The notes beneath the pieces were generated by a model that saw only the letters and a list, made by a program, of their open reading frames with translations, ran no database searches and had not been told where the DNA came from. Shown one piece after another: positions 49,680 through 58,789 of a DNA stretch of 64,000 nucleotides. How positions within the stretch are numbered: position 1 is the first letter of the stretch; each line of letters begins with the position of its first letter. The translations under genes were made by a program, and so were the position numbers. This stretch comes from Zelonia costaricensis (Eukaryota > Euglenozoa > Kinetoplastea > Trypanosomatida > Trypanosomatidae): the NCBI GenBank assembly GCA_030849075.1, contig JASAOO010003519.1, positions 1-64,000 of the forward strand, read 5' to 3'.

Positions 49680-51647
49680 ATGCCTCCGCCACGAGTACCA
49701 CAGCCACCACTTCCACACACGAACGTGTTGCTTGGTGCAGACGAGGCCGACACACCACCACCACCACCACAGCAACAGCGCAGTAGAGCCACACCGGTGC
49801 TCGGCCTTGGCCTTGCGAACGGCGGCTCACGCGCGTCGCTGCGCAGCTCGCTGATGGGGTCCCGCGAGTCGATCCCTGCGTCGTCCTCCGTGCCCGCCAC
49901 TGTTGCCCACTGCACGCTGCCTGCAGTAAGCACGAGGCTTCTCGACTCCGTACCGCCGGGCCACGCCGGTTGCACGACACCGCGAAACGACGCTGGAGGT
50001 GCTGGGCGGAGCGGTGCGGAGAGGGAGGAGGAGGACAATACACGCGACGCAGATCCCACGGCGACGGCGGTGGACTCCGCGCTGCTGCCGTTTGGTCATG
50101 CAGGCGCTGAGCCCTGCAGTGCGGCGACGACGCGCCCGTTCCGCTGTCCGTCGCTGCCTCGAATGGTGATTGTGCTGCTGGTGGCGAGCTCGCTGGTGCA
50201 GGGCTTCTCGGCGAGCGTAATCGGCATCTTCATCAACCGCGAGCTCGCCATGCAGCCTGTCGAGGTGACGCGGTACTGGATGTTCATCGGCTTCACCATG
50301 TGGACGCAACCGCTGCTGGGCTACATCTCCGACGCCTTCGTCGTCTGCGGCGAGAAGCGGCGGCCCCTTTTCATCGTGGCGGCGCTGGGCAACGCGCTGC
50401 TCTACGCCACGTACGGCCTCGTCCCAAGTGCAACGTCGAACTTCACGCGATTCGTGGTGCTCTCCGTTGTTAGCCAGTTCTGCACCATGGGGCTATACAT
50501 CCCGCTGAACGGCCTCGTCGTCGAGGTGGGGCGTCACGACGCGGAGACGGAGGCGGAGAGCAACGCACGCATGAGCGCGATCATGGCGAAGACCATGGTG
50601 TGGCGCTCCAGCGGCAGCCTCGCCGGTGCTGTGCTGCACACCTGCCTCATCGCGCTCCTCGAGGTGGGCCCGATGCTGGGCATCACCGGCGTGCTGTTCG
50701 CAGCGCTCGCCCCCGCCGTGCTGTGCACGCCGAGCCACCTCTTTCTGCGAACCAGCAGCCGAGACGACAACTTCTACAAGCGCGTCGGCAAAGCGGCTCG
50801 GCTGCTGTGGCGCAGCTTCCAGCAACGCGACCTGCACGGCGACGGCGTCTGCTTCGTGCTCGTGCTCGCCTTTGTGTTTGTGTACACGATGATGCCGGAC
50901 GCTGGCTCCGTCTACTACAGCTACCTGTACACTGCTTTCACGTTCCCCAACTGGTTCTACTCGCTGAACGGCTGCGTCGGCCACATCGGCTCCATCACCG
51001 GCGCGTACGTCTTCTCTCGATGGATGGACAGGCGCGCCAGTCAGGAAGCGCGCGGTGGGGCCAGGACGTCGCTCTTCTTCATCTTCATGATCGGTAGCGT
51101 CGCGTGGGCTGTGGGCTACGTCACGAACCTGCTCCTGTGCACCGGCTTCGCCACAGAAACGCTCAACGTGTCGGCCGCCATCTATGTGCCGGTGGACACC
51201 TTCTTCACCTCCTTCTTCGCGCGCTTTGCGTTTATGCCGACGCTTGCCATGGCAGCCGAGCACGCGCCGGCGTACTTTGAGGCGACGACGTTCGAGGTCT
51301 TCAGCGTGGCCAGCATCGGCGGCGGCACCGTGTCTGCCATGCTCACGGCCGACATCGCCACCCGCCTGCACATCACCCGCAGCGACTACAGCCAGCTCTG
51401 GGTGCTGCTCCTCATCTCCATTGGGTCGAAGCTGGCGCCCATCGCGCTGGCGTACGTCCTCCCAGAGCGCCGCGCCACCAGTGGGGCCGCCGAGGAGGTG
51501 GTCATCAGCGACGGCGATGGGCCGCTCGCGTCGCCGCCTGGCCGCACCATGCCGACGCAGCGCGAGAGCAGCCGCGCACTCGACGAGGGCAACTTGCCCA
51601 GCGGTGAGCCGCACCCAAAGCACACGGAGGGAAAGGTGGGCCCGTGA
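49680..51647 (+). CDS. Folate/biopterin transporter family protein (BT1-like, 655 aa)
   Basis: A cytosolic N-terminal extension of ~160 residues (Pro/Gln/Ser-rich) precedes roughly eleven or twelve hydrophobic segments starting near residue 162 (VIVLLVASSLVQGFSASVIG). Diagnostic BT1-family stretches are seen: TMWTQPLLGYISDAF followed by GEKRRPLF near residues 205-232, and MPDAGSVYYSYLYTAF with FPNWFYSLNG near 403-432. Family members are plasma-membrane major-facilitator-type importers of pterins, folates or S-adenosylmethionine, which trypanosomatids must scavenge. Which substrate this one carries cannot be told from sequence. The C-terminal ~55 residues are polar and disordered. It is a single copy here, not in a tandem array. 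The start at 49680 lies only ~9 bases downstream of the predicted acceptor; ATG 49605 lies upstream of it. Confidence 0.92.
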   Translation: MPPPRVPQPPLPHTNVLLGADEADTPPPPPQQQRSRATPVLGLGLANGGSRASLRSSLMGSRESIPASSSVPATVAHCTLPAVSTRLLDSVPPGHAGCTTPRNDAGGAGRSGAEREEEDNTRDADPTATAVDSALLPFGHAGAEPCSAATTRPFRCPSLPRMVIVLLVASSLVQGFSASVIGIFINRELAMQPVEVTRYWMFIGFTMWTQPLLGYISDAFVVCGEKRRPLFIVAALGNALLYATYGLVPSATSNFTRFVVLSVVSQFCTMGLYIPLNGLVVEVGRHDAETEAESNARMSAIMAKTMVWRSSGSLAGAVLHTCLIALLEVGPMLGITGVLFAALAPAVLCTPSHLFLRTSSRDDNFYKRVGKAARLLWRSFQQRDLHGDGVCFVLVLAFVFVYTMMPDAGSVYYSYLYTAFTFPNWFYSLNGCVGHIGSITGAYVFSRWMDRRASQEARGGARTSLFFIFMIGSVAWAVGYVTNLLLCTGFATETLNVSAAIYVPVDTFFTSFFARFAFMPTLAMAAEHAPAYFEATTFEVFSVASIGGGTVSAMLTADIATRLHITRSDYSQLWVLLLISIGSKLAPIALAYVLPERRATSGAAEEVVISDGDGPLASPPGRTMPTQRESSRALDEGNLPSGEPHPKHTEGKVGP

Positions 51648-52146
51648 CAAGCGGGAGCGCTCTCGCGCCTCGCAACACGACTTCTTATCACCTCACCTTC
51701 TTTGTTTTCCTTTTCGGCTCCTTCCTTCGACGCCTGCTCGCCCACTCGCGCAGGCCTCACACTTAAGCAGCAGAGTAAGAAGGTGACGACGGCTGATGGT
51801 CGGTGGCTGCGACGATGCGGTGCGGCCGGTACAAGAACAGAAAAAAAGGAAGACTCGGTCAGTGCGTGCGGTAGCGTCATCTCCGTGGAGCTGTCACGCT
51901 GCGTGCAGCACTGCGCGCCGCGCCCGCTCCTTCCCTCCCCAAACTCACTTTATCTCTCTCGCCCGCTTCCTGTCTCACTCGCCTGCCTTGGCCACACACA
52001 CACACACACACACACAACACACACACACACACACACACACAACACATATCAGAGAACGCGTGAACGCACAGCAGCTGCCTGCCCGCCTGCCCGCCTGCCC
52101 GTTCTTCATCCCCCCCTCTACCATACCCTGCCCTTGTTTCCCCGTC
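51648..52146. other. Intergenic region before the TMEM18-like gene
   Basis: No gene was seen. A pyrimidine tract (about 51943-51989) is followed directly by a long (CA)n repeat without any AG, so the first AG is at 52051-52052. The repeat therefore separates the tract from the acceptor by ~60 bases. Confidence 0.6.
51993..52046. repeat. Long (CA)n microsatellite between pyrimidine tract and splice acceptor
   Basis: Two CA arrays are separated by a single AA interruption, seen directly. No AG dinucleotide occurs in it. Confidence 0.93.
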
Positions 52147-52749
52147 ATGGAGGCTCTGCACACGTGGCTGAGCAACGCGGAGGAGGAGTTCTGGAAGGCG
52201 CACAATGAGCTCATGGACGCTCTCGGGGTGCACCGCCTGCTTGAGGCGGCCGCCACCTCGCCGGTGAGCGTTGGCAGCCTCGTGCGCGGCTTCCCATCCG
52301 AGGTGCGCCGCTTCTACACGGCGGTAGACTGGACGGAGCCCTTCTTCCGCTACCTCAGCGGCTTCCACGTTGTTGTCTGGGTGATCACACTGGCCCTCAC
52401 GTGGGGCCCTGTTTCTGATGAGCGCATCCTTGGCGCGTGCGCGGCGATCGGTGTGCTGCTGCTGTCCGGTATGCCGCTCAACTCGTATGCTGGCCAGCAT
52501 GCCGACGTGCTCTTCCAAGAACCTGGGGTCAACTACTTCACGGAGGACGGCATCATGATGATGATTGTGTACATGCTCCCGCTGCTGGTGCTCCTGGTGG
52601 GCCTGCAGCTGCGGCTCGCCTACCGCGTGATGAAGCTCATGGTCCTCGTGAAGCGGGGGCAGGTGCGGCGCCGGCTGCGCCAGGAGGCGAAGGAGAGCAG
52701 CACCGCTGCTCCCGAGGCAGCGGCGGCGGAGGACAAGAAGACTAAGTAG
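52147..52749 (+). CDS. TMEM18-like inner nuclear membrane protein (200 aa)
   Basis: The core matches the TMEM18 family: the D61-W62-T63-E64-P65 motif at the start of the first membrane segment, FHVVVWVITLALTW, a second segment (IGVLLLSGMPLNSYA), the loop EDGIMMMIVYMLPLLVLLVG, and a basic helical tail VKRGQVRRRLRQEAKE. Animal TMEM18 sits in the nuclear envelope, interacts with nuclear-pore components and binds DNA through the basic C-terminus. The trypanosomatid version has an N-terminal extension of ~58 residues (EALHTWLSNAEEEFWKAHNE) and an Ala-rich acidic/Lys tail. Function here is inferred only from family membership. The start at 52147 follows the CA-repeat leader; the in-frame ATG at 51796 translates the repeat. 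Confidence 0.88.
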   Translation: MEALHTWLSNAEEEFWKAHNELMDALGVHRLLEAAATSPVSVGSLVRGFPSEVRRFYTAVDWTEPFFRYLSGFHVVVWVITLALTWGPVSDERILGACAAIGVLLLSGMPLNSYAGQHADVLFQEPGVNYFTEDGIMMMIVYMLPLLVLLVGLQLRLAYRVMKLMVLVKRGQVRRRLRQEAKESSTAAPEAAAAEDKKTK

Positions 52750-53424
52750 GCGTGCCCCGCTGCGATGCCGGTGCGCTGGGCAGAGCGCCAGCAACGCCGG
52801 ACTACGCCTCTGCTCACCTACTGCTCTCGTTGCTCTCGCTGCCAGCCCCTCCCCTGGGGGGGGGGGAGGTGCGAGCGAAACCAAAAAAAGACCAGGAGGG
52901 GGCACACTGCTGCAGCGGTGCTGTGCTTACCTGCTGTGTGTGTGCCGGCCTCACCCCTTGTGGTGCTCTCCACCTCTGATGCGTGTGCGTGTGTCGGTGC
53001 TGCGCAAACGCACACCGTGAGAAGCGCGACCCGCGCATACTCTAAGCAGGCACTGGGATATAGCTAGACAAAAAAAAAAAGGCTCGACTCCGCATCTGTT
53101 GCGCTGTCAGGGAAGGTGAACGCCGAAGAGCGTTGGTGAACACGGCAGCGAGAGGGGCGGGGCGGCTTCGAGCCGGTCACGTGCCGTGAGCCTGATCGGG
53201 CAGCTTCTTTGCGTCATGCTGGTGGCGCACGTGGACGAGCTCTGCTTGGTGAAGCGACGGCGCCTCTTCCTGTCCTTCACGTTCGTTCTCCTGTTTCCCA
53301 ACTTCTCTTGCCTCGTTCGTTCCGTCTCCATCTCCGACCTGCGTGTGTGTGCGCGTGTGCGTGCGTTTGCGTGTGTGTGTACATGCGCGCACGCCGACCA
53401 GCTCCACATGCACCGCTCCGCCCC
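52750..53424. other. Intergenic region before the 155-aa gene
   Basis: No gene was seen. It contains a G-run at about 52857-52867 and a poly-A run at 53070-53080. A long pyrimidine-rich stretch (~53262-53337) and TG-rich DNA precede AG 53400-53401, the nearest acceptor candidate (5' UTR ~23 bases). Confidence 0.6.
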
Positions 53425-53892
53425 ATGAGCTCGTGGCTTTCTGTTGAGAGCTTCCTGCTCAGCGGCACGGCGACGTGGTGCCGCCGGGGCCTCGTCGCCA
53501 TCGGCGTCTTCGGCGTCGCGAGCGACTACTACCTGACGCACCACTACGAGGCCTTCGATAAGGCGGAGGGCCGGCAGTACGTGATCGACTGGAGCCCCAT
53601 CGGCAAGCCGCGCTGCCAGATGCTCCTGATCCCCAACAACCACTACACCAACTACAGCCCGTGGACGCCTAAGAACGGCGACGTCGTGTTCGCGCGCGAG
53701 GTGGCAAATGAGCCCAACTACGTGCAGCTGCTGAACGGCCGCTTCGTGGAGCGGCAGACATGCGGCGTTGCGCTGCTGCGCCCGCTGGAGGAGGTGCAGC
53801 GGGAGACGGAAGCGAAGGAGAAGAAGCGCCAGGAGCTGCTCGCCCTCTTGTCCGACACCAAGACCCTTGGCGCACGGGCAGCGGGGTCGTGA
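53425..53892 (+). CDS. Small protein of unknown function with N-terminal membrane anchor (155 aa)
   Basis: A moderately hydrophobic stretch at about residues 20-35 (RRGLVAIGVFGVASDYY) could be a membrane anchor or part of a mitochondrial signal-anchor. The middle is compact and contains Trp, Tyr and Asn residues (NNHYTNYSPWTPKNGDVVFA), suggesting a folded domain. The C-terminal ~40 residues are a charged helix (RETEAKEKKRQELLALLSD), likely a coiled coil. I do not recognise the family. The size, anchor and charged tail would suit a mitochondrial inner-membrane complex subunit, but that is a guess. The start follows the acceptor at 53400-53401 in CCCC context. Confidence 0.83.
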   Translation: MSSWLSVESFLLSGTATWCRRGLVAIGVFGVASDYYLTHHYEAFDKAEGRQYVIDWSPIGKPRCQMLLIPNNHYTNYSPWTPKNGDVVFAREVANEPNYVQLLNGRFVERQTCGVALLRPLEEVQRETEAKEKKRQELLALLSDTKTLGARAAGS

Positions 53893-54585
53893 AGTGCCGC
53901 ACATCAGCCCTGAGAGCGGCGGTGTGGAATGCGCGTTCGCGGAGCAGCGTCCACACGGCAATTCTTGGTGTGTGTGTGGGGGGGGGGTTTACCGCGTGCC
54001 TCGAACGCTAACGCTGGTTTTCACGTCCTTGGTGGCCAATAGTCCGCAATTCCCGCCACCAAAACAAAGAGGAAGGGGCCTGTGCGTTGCACGTCCTGGG
54101 CCGTGTAGTTGTTCACAGTATAGTGCTTACACACACACACACACACGTGGCAGTTCGAATGATCGTGCGACACGCAAAAAGAGAAGACCACGCACAGACA
54201 CAGATACATACACACACACATGAGGAGGTCGAAACTCGTTCCAAGCTGCTGGCTTGGCTTTGTGCACAGTCCATCGAGAAGGCGGAGAGGAAACGCGTTT
54301 CGCGTCACGTACGAGGACGGAGCGCCAGTAGAACCAGGCGCAGCGGGCAGGCAGGTGTTTCCGCTGTGGAGCGCCACGACTTCTGCAGCCCTTCCACAAC
54401 ACGCGTCTATGCCGCGCGGCACTGCACCTCTACCTTGCAGCTCACCGCTAACTCTTTCGACGCGCCCCATCTCGCTCCTCTCAAGGTTTCGACCATTGCA
54501 CAGACGCGGCTCTCTGTAGTGCGTGTGCTCTCTCTTCTCTTCCACCTTCACCTTTCTCTCTGTCCCACTTCGCCATCGGTCGGTG
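53893..54585. other. Intergenic region before the TYW3 gene
   Basis: No gene was seen. It contains a G-run at about 53979-53987 and a (CA)n run at 54130-54146. Acceptor choice for the next gene is ambiguous: AG at 54484-54485 or 54500-54501 lies before the first ATG, but the strongest pyrimidine tract (about 54524-54565) has no AG until 54599-54600, inside the coding frame. Confidence 0.55.
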
Positions 54586-55584
54586 ATGCGGACGTGCAAG
54601 CCGCTTCTGCGCAAGGCGGTGTTCGGTGTGGAGGAGAGCCGCTACTTCAGCGCCATGCGGGCGCAGATTCTCGCAGACTTGCGGGCCAACACGAACGATC
54701 GCAGCCTTGCCGGCCGCGTTGATCCCCAGATAGCTGATCTGGTCGAGTACATCAACACGTCCTTTCCGCAGTACGTAACCAGCAGCTCTTGCTCGGGTCG
54801 AGTGTCGCTGTTTCACAAATGGACGACAAGTAGCAGCAGCAGCACCGACAGCACCGACAGCAGCGGCGTGCACGACTCTGCGAAAGCGGCGGGGTCTGGG
54901 GACGAAGTGGTTGGTCTGGCAGCGCTGGAGCGGCGGAAGCGCGGCGCCTTGGGCCGCGGCACGGTGTTCCAGTCCCACGACCCCCTTCCATCGGACCCGA
55001 ACATCGCAGTGCAGCAGTACTTCGTGCCCGCGCTGGAGGAGTTCTGGGCGTGGCGAAGGACGCAAGCGGAGGGCGAGCAGCCGCAGACGTCCGAGGTGCT
55101 TCAGCTGAAGTTTGAGCCTATGATTCTGCACGTGCTGTGCGCCGACCTCGACGCCGCGTCGGAGCTGCTCAAGTGCGCGAGCGAGAGTGGTCAGATGAAC
55201 AGCGGCATCGTGTCGTGCTCACGTGGGACCAAGGCGAACCGCAAGATCACGTGCTGCATCACGTCGCCGCTCTGCCTGGACGTGCCGCTGTGCGCGCGCG
55301 GCAAGTGGGGCCTCCCACCCGACAATTTCCGCAGCCACGCGTGGGAGTTGCTGCTGGGCGTGTCGGTCTCCCACGTCAACGACCTCTTCCACGAGAACGC
55401 AGAGCGGCGGCGTCGCTTCGAGGCGGAGCTGCGACACCGCACCCAAAGGGCGGCGGCCGCGGAGCTTCACCAGCAGCAGCGCAAGCAGCAGCAGCAGCAG
55501 CGCAAGGAGCAATCCGAGCAGCCCGCAGAGGACGGCAAGCGTGGGCCAGCCGAGGGCACGAACCCGGCGGCCAATTCGCAGTGA
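54586..55584 (+). CDS. TYW3: tRNA wybutosine-synthesizing protein 3 homologue (TYW3-like, 332 aa)
   Basis: The TYW3 signature S66-S-S-C69-S-G-R72 (SSSCSGRVSLF) is present, preceded by the conserved helix IADLVEYINTSFPQYV and followed by LQLKFEPMILHVLCADLDAA with SGQMNSGIV, all matching the family in order. TYW3 methylates a wybutosine intermediate at position 37 of tRNA-Phe. About 60 residues of Ser/Asp/Thr-rich sequence (residues ~80-125) are inserted after the signature. The C-terminal ~60 residues are Gln-rich (HQQQRKQQQQQ) and disordered; the animal protein lacks these. The ATG at 54586 keeps the conserved N-terminal region; the next ATG at 54655 would remove 23 residues, including the family's first conserved aromatic. 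Catalytic details beyond the signature cannot be verified by eye. Confidence 0.9.
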   Translation: MRTCKPLLRKAVFGVEESRYFSAMRAQILADLRANTNDRSLAGRVDPQIADLVEYINTSFPQYVTSSSCSGRVSLFHKWTTSSSSSTDSTDSSGVHDSAKAAGSGDEVVGLAALERRKRGALGRGTVFQSHDPLPSDPNIAVQQYFVPALEEFWAWRRTQAEGEQPQTSEVLQLKFEPMILHVLCADLDAASELLKCASESGQMNSGIVSCSRGTKANRKITCCITSPLCLDVPLCARGKWGLPPDNFRSHAWELLLGVSVSHVNDLFHENAERRRRFEAELRHRTQRAAAAELHQQQRKQQQQQRKEQSEQPAEDGKRGPAEGTNPAANSQ

Positions 55585-56023
55585 CACCCTTTCTCGTTCT
55601 CGAACTCTTCCATGAGCCTCGTGTGCTGCTGGGCAGTCACGCTTTCGTCTCAACTCGGCTAAATGTAAAACGAGTCACGCTGCACTCACTTCTCTTTCAC
55701 AAAATGACTAAGGGCACACATGCAAGCGTGCGCGCTCGGTGAGTGCACGTTGCAGTCGCTTTCCTTTCCTTGAAGCTCTCCTTTACGGCGCGCAACCTCT
55801 GATGACCGATGTTCGACGCGTGCGCGCCTCGACTGCTTCCTCCTTCCTCGTCTCTCGCTCGCTTCCCCCCCCCTCCCCCACTCGGTCCTGCGCACGCGTC
55901 GCCTCACGCGGCTTCTTCACGCAAGAGCGTCACCCTTGACAACGCACGTACGCATCAGCATCGTCCACAACAGCAGCAGCCGTTTCTGTGTGCTGCACCC
56001 ACACGTCACCTCATCCTCGCAAT

Positions 56024-56063
<40 letters not shown>

Positions 56064-56092
56064 GTCACACATACACGCACGCAATCGCAGCA
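55585..56092. other. Intergenic region before the ENO4-like gene
   Basis: No gene was seen. A pyrimidine-rich tract at ~55838-55882 leads to AG 55924-55925, a strong acceptor candidate giving a 5' UTR of ~167 bases that contains a (CA)n repeat at 56029-56057. Confidence 0.65.
56029..56057. repeat. (CA)n microsatellite in a 5' UTR
   Basis: CA units end ~35 bases before the start codon of the ENO4-like gene. Confidence 0.92.
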
Positions 56093-57925
56093 ATGCCAAG
56101 CTCGGTGTCCTGGCAGCGCTATGACGAGGAGTACAACGTCTCTGGTGTCATGACAGAGGCGGCGCGAGCGTGTGTGGCGGCGCACCCGACCGATGTGAGG
56201 GACTACTTCTCCCGCTACTTCAGGGAGGTGGCAGGCGGCACGTCGGTGCGGCTGATCCGCTACGCAGAGGTGCTCAGCGTGGCCGGCGGGGCCGCCGTCG
56301 CCTTCACGCTGGAGCTTAGCGCCGGCCCAGAGTCCTCCGTCACCACGTCGGACCTCACGGGCGAGGCCGTCACTGCCACGACGGCTGCCACCGCACCCGT
56401 GAGTCAGGTGGCGGGGAAGTCGCTCAGTGTGAGCCCCGTGATCGACGACGGCGCCACCGGAGACGGCCACAGCGCCGCCGTGCAGGCCGCGTGCTCCACC
56501 GTCGTCGCCCGCCTGCAGCAGCTCGGCTACGTGGAGCCGCAGCAGGACTGGGACGTCGCACTGGCGGCTGCGCTGGCCGACACGACGCTGCCCGCGGCGG
56601 GCGTGCTGGCGATGCAGTGGGCGCTGAGCCTCATGGCGGCGCTGGTTGCGTCGAGGCAGCGCGGCGTGCCGCTGTACCGGACCGTGACGGTCCTCACGGA
56701 GCAGTCCCGCACCGGCAGGCCCGCGCACGGACTTGCGGCAACGGGCACGGGGCGGACGGCGATGCCCGCGGGAGGGGCGGGTGGCATCGACTCGACCGCG
56801 TCGCGGCCCTTTGCGGTGCCACCGCTCCTCGTGACGTTTCTTTTGAGCGCTGCCGGCGTCGATGCGGCGGAGACGAGCGGCAACGTGCGCTTCTCGCACG
56901 TCTACGTCGGGCTCGATGTGATGCCAGCGGCGCAGGAGGACCCGTACGACGTTGGCTACAAGCCGGCACCGGTGGACGGCGCGACGCTGCGGCTGCGGAT
57001 GCGCAAGGTGGTGCGCGCGGCGCACCGCTTCCTGCAGTCTCACTCGTCTGCAGCCCGCGTCGGTGCCGATGGCGCGCTGCGGTGGGACGGCGCGGCGAAC
57101 CTGTCTGACATCGTGAAGGCCGTCAGCGACGCCCTCTCGTCCGTGCAACTGCGCGTTGGAGTCGAGGTGTCGCTGGGCCTCTGCATGGGGGCCTCCACGA
57201 CGCGACTTACCGCTGCCGAGGTGGCGGAGGCGGGCATCAAGGAGGGCCCCGGCGAGCGCGCGACCTACTACAGCCTGTTTGGCGGCGAGCCGCCGGTGAC
57301 GGGGGATCAGCTCAGCGAGTACGTAAAGGAGCAGGTGGAGGAGATGGGCTTCAACGCGCTGCAGTTTCTCGAGGACACGCACGTTGCAGAGGACCGAGTG
57401 GCCCGGCAGCGGCTGCAGATGGCGCTGCAGGACACAGTCGTGCTCTGCGACGTGATGCCGCCGCCCACGGTGGGGGACGCGTCGACGCCGGTGCTTGCCG
57501 GCAGCGAGGGGGCCTTCCCTCACGCTGTCGTCGACCCCTGCGCGTGCGGTACGCTGCACGGCGCCGTTGAGCTGCTGGCGACGGCGAATGAGGCCGCGCG
57601 ACGCGGCGTTGTGGTCGCGGTGGGCCCCGTGGCGGGCTCTGCGGAGACGGCGGCGCATGTGGCTGATGTCGCGATCGCGTGCGGGGCGTCGTACGTGCAG
57701 GTGAACGCCGGCGTTTTCTCGTCTCGCGTGGCGGCTGTGGCGAGTCAGCTGGCGACGCGGCAGGACGAGCTGATCGCTACCCACCTGCTGGCAGATCGCT
57801 CGTCCCCGCTGCGCTTCAACCGCCGCGAGTGGCCACCGCTGCCCGCCGGCGATGTGGCGCCCATCCGGCGGAAGGGCGACAAGAAGAAGAAAGACACGGG
57901 CAAGGCTGGCGGCAAGAAAAAGTAA
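56093..57925 (+). CDS. ENO4-like enolase homologue, probable pseudoenzyme (610 aa)
   Basis: Residues ~18-45 (MTEAARACVAAHPTDVRDYF) resemble the short N-terminal dimerisation helix pair of animal ENO4, the sperm-flagellar enolase, which has a similar 'PADVY' segment. The rest follows an enolase-like order: a barrel strand with VGVEVSLGLCMGASTTR (~354-370), GFNALQFLEDTHVAEDRVA (~418-436), and a C-terminal region AVGPVAGSAETAAHVADVAI with GASYVQVNAG (~506-540). In active enolases that last region begins SHRSGETED and carries catalytic and substrate-binding His/Arg/Ser; here it reads VGPVAGSAET, so those residues are missing. The metal-ligand Asp of the earlier strand also appears replaced. A structural, probably flagellar or cytoskeletal, role is therefore more likely than glycolysis. 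The Lys-rich tail ends in GGKKK. Confidence 0.85.
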   Translation: MPSSVSWQRYDEEYNVSGVMTEAARACVAAHPTDVRDYFSRYFREVAGGTSVRLIRYAEVLSVAGGAAVAFTLELSAGPESSVTTSDLTGEAVTATTAATAPVSQVAGKSLSVSPVIDDGATGDGHSAAVQAACSTVVARLQQLGYVEPQQDWDVALAAALADTTLPAAGVLAMQWALSLMAALVASRQRGVPLYRTVTVLTEQSRTGRPAHGLAATGTGRTAMPAGGAGGIDSTASRPFAVPPLLVTFLLSAAGVDAAETSGNVRFSHVYVGLDVMPAAQEDPYDVGYKPAPVDGATLRLRMRKVVRAAHRFLQSHSSAARVGADGALRWDGAANLSDIVKAVSDALSSVQLRVGVEVSLGLCMGASTTRLTAAEVAEAGIKEGPGERATYYSLFGGEPPVTGDQLSEYVKEQVEEMGFNALQFLEDTHVAEDRVARQRLQMALQDTVVLCDVMPPPTVGDASTPVLAGSEGAFPHAVVDPCACGTLHGAVELLATANEAARRGVVVAVGPVAGSAETAAHVADVAIACGASYVQVNAGVFSSRVAAVASQLATRQDELIATHLLADRSSPLRFNRREWPPLPAGDVAPIRRKGDKKKKDTGKAGGKKK

Positions 57926-58789
57926 ACCAACACGCCCACTTGCTGCTGTTAACTCTTTCGAGGGCTGACCGCATGCAGCAGCGATGAAGGGAGGAGGGGG
58001 TGTGATGACCGCACTTTACCTACCGAGTTGTGCCCAAGTGCTGGCAAAGCCCGTGACTGCCTCGCGTGCCCCCCCCCCTCTTCCCTCGTCCCCGCCTCCT
58101 CGCTCTCTCTACGTGGTTCCCTGACGCGGCGCGGGACGAGCAGTAACAAAGGGGGGAAACACCAGCGCCGGCGATGGTGTGTGGCAAGCTATTTTTTTTT
58201 AGCCAGGTTGATGATGTATACTAGTCTGCCGTGCTCTAGCACGAAGCTGTGAGGAAAGCAGGTTTCAGCAAGGCTCAGAATTCTCCTCGGGAGGGGGGGG
58301 GCGCAGCCTTCGTGGTAGCGCCGATGTCCAGCACCGTGCTGCAGTGCACTGTGGCGCTTTACGTGCGTGCGCATTCAGCGCTGCAACGGGGAGGCACAGT
58401 CTCCACACAGCGTGGCAATCATCGCGCGTGTGCGCCTCTGTCGCGGTTTTCTTTTCTCTTCTCAGCGCAATCCTTGATGCTGCGCCTGACCTTGGTGTTT
58501 GCGTCCCGTCTCCCTCTTCGCACGTGCACCCCACTCACGCACCCACTTCCACACGCACGCGTACCGCTCCGTGTCCTGCGTTGATGCAGATCCTCCTCCC
58601 GACCTCGTGTCCACTCCCTCTCTTCCCCCCACCAAAGAAGGAGCTCCTCACGTTCTTCTTTTTCCCTCAACGCTCCCTGCCTATCGCTGCCCACGCCCAC
58701 ACGTCCGCAGCGGCACTCCACCACCCCCGCACCGTCCTTGCCCTTCGCAATCCTCCCCCCCCTCCAACACACACGCACGGCGCTCCGTC
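57926..58789. other. Intergenic region before the first KAP gene
   Basis: No gene was seen. It holds a poly-T run (58191-58200) and a G-run near 58292-58299. Pyrimidine tract ~58648-58680 then AG 58709-58710 is the likely acceptor (5' UTR ~79 bases). Confidence 0.6.

Noticed and set aside
56006..57784. 592-codon open frame on the minus strand
   Set aside because: It is a shadow of the ENO4-like gene, Arg/His-rich and without recognisable motifs.
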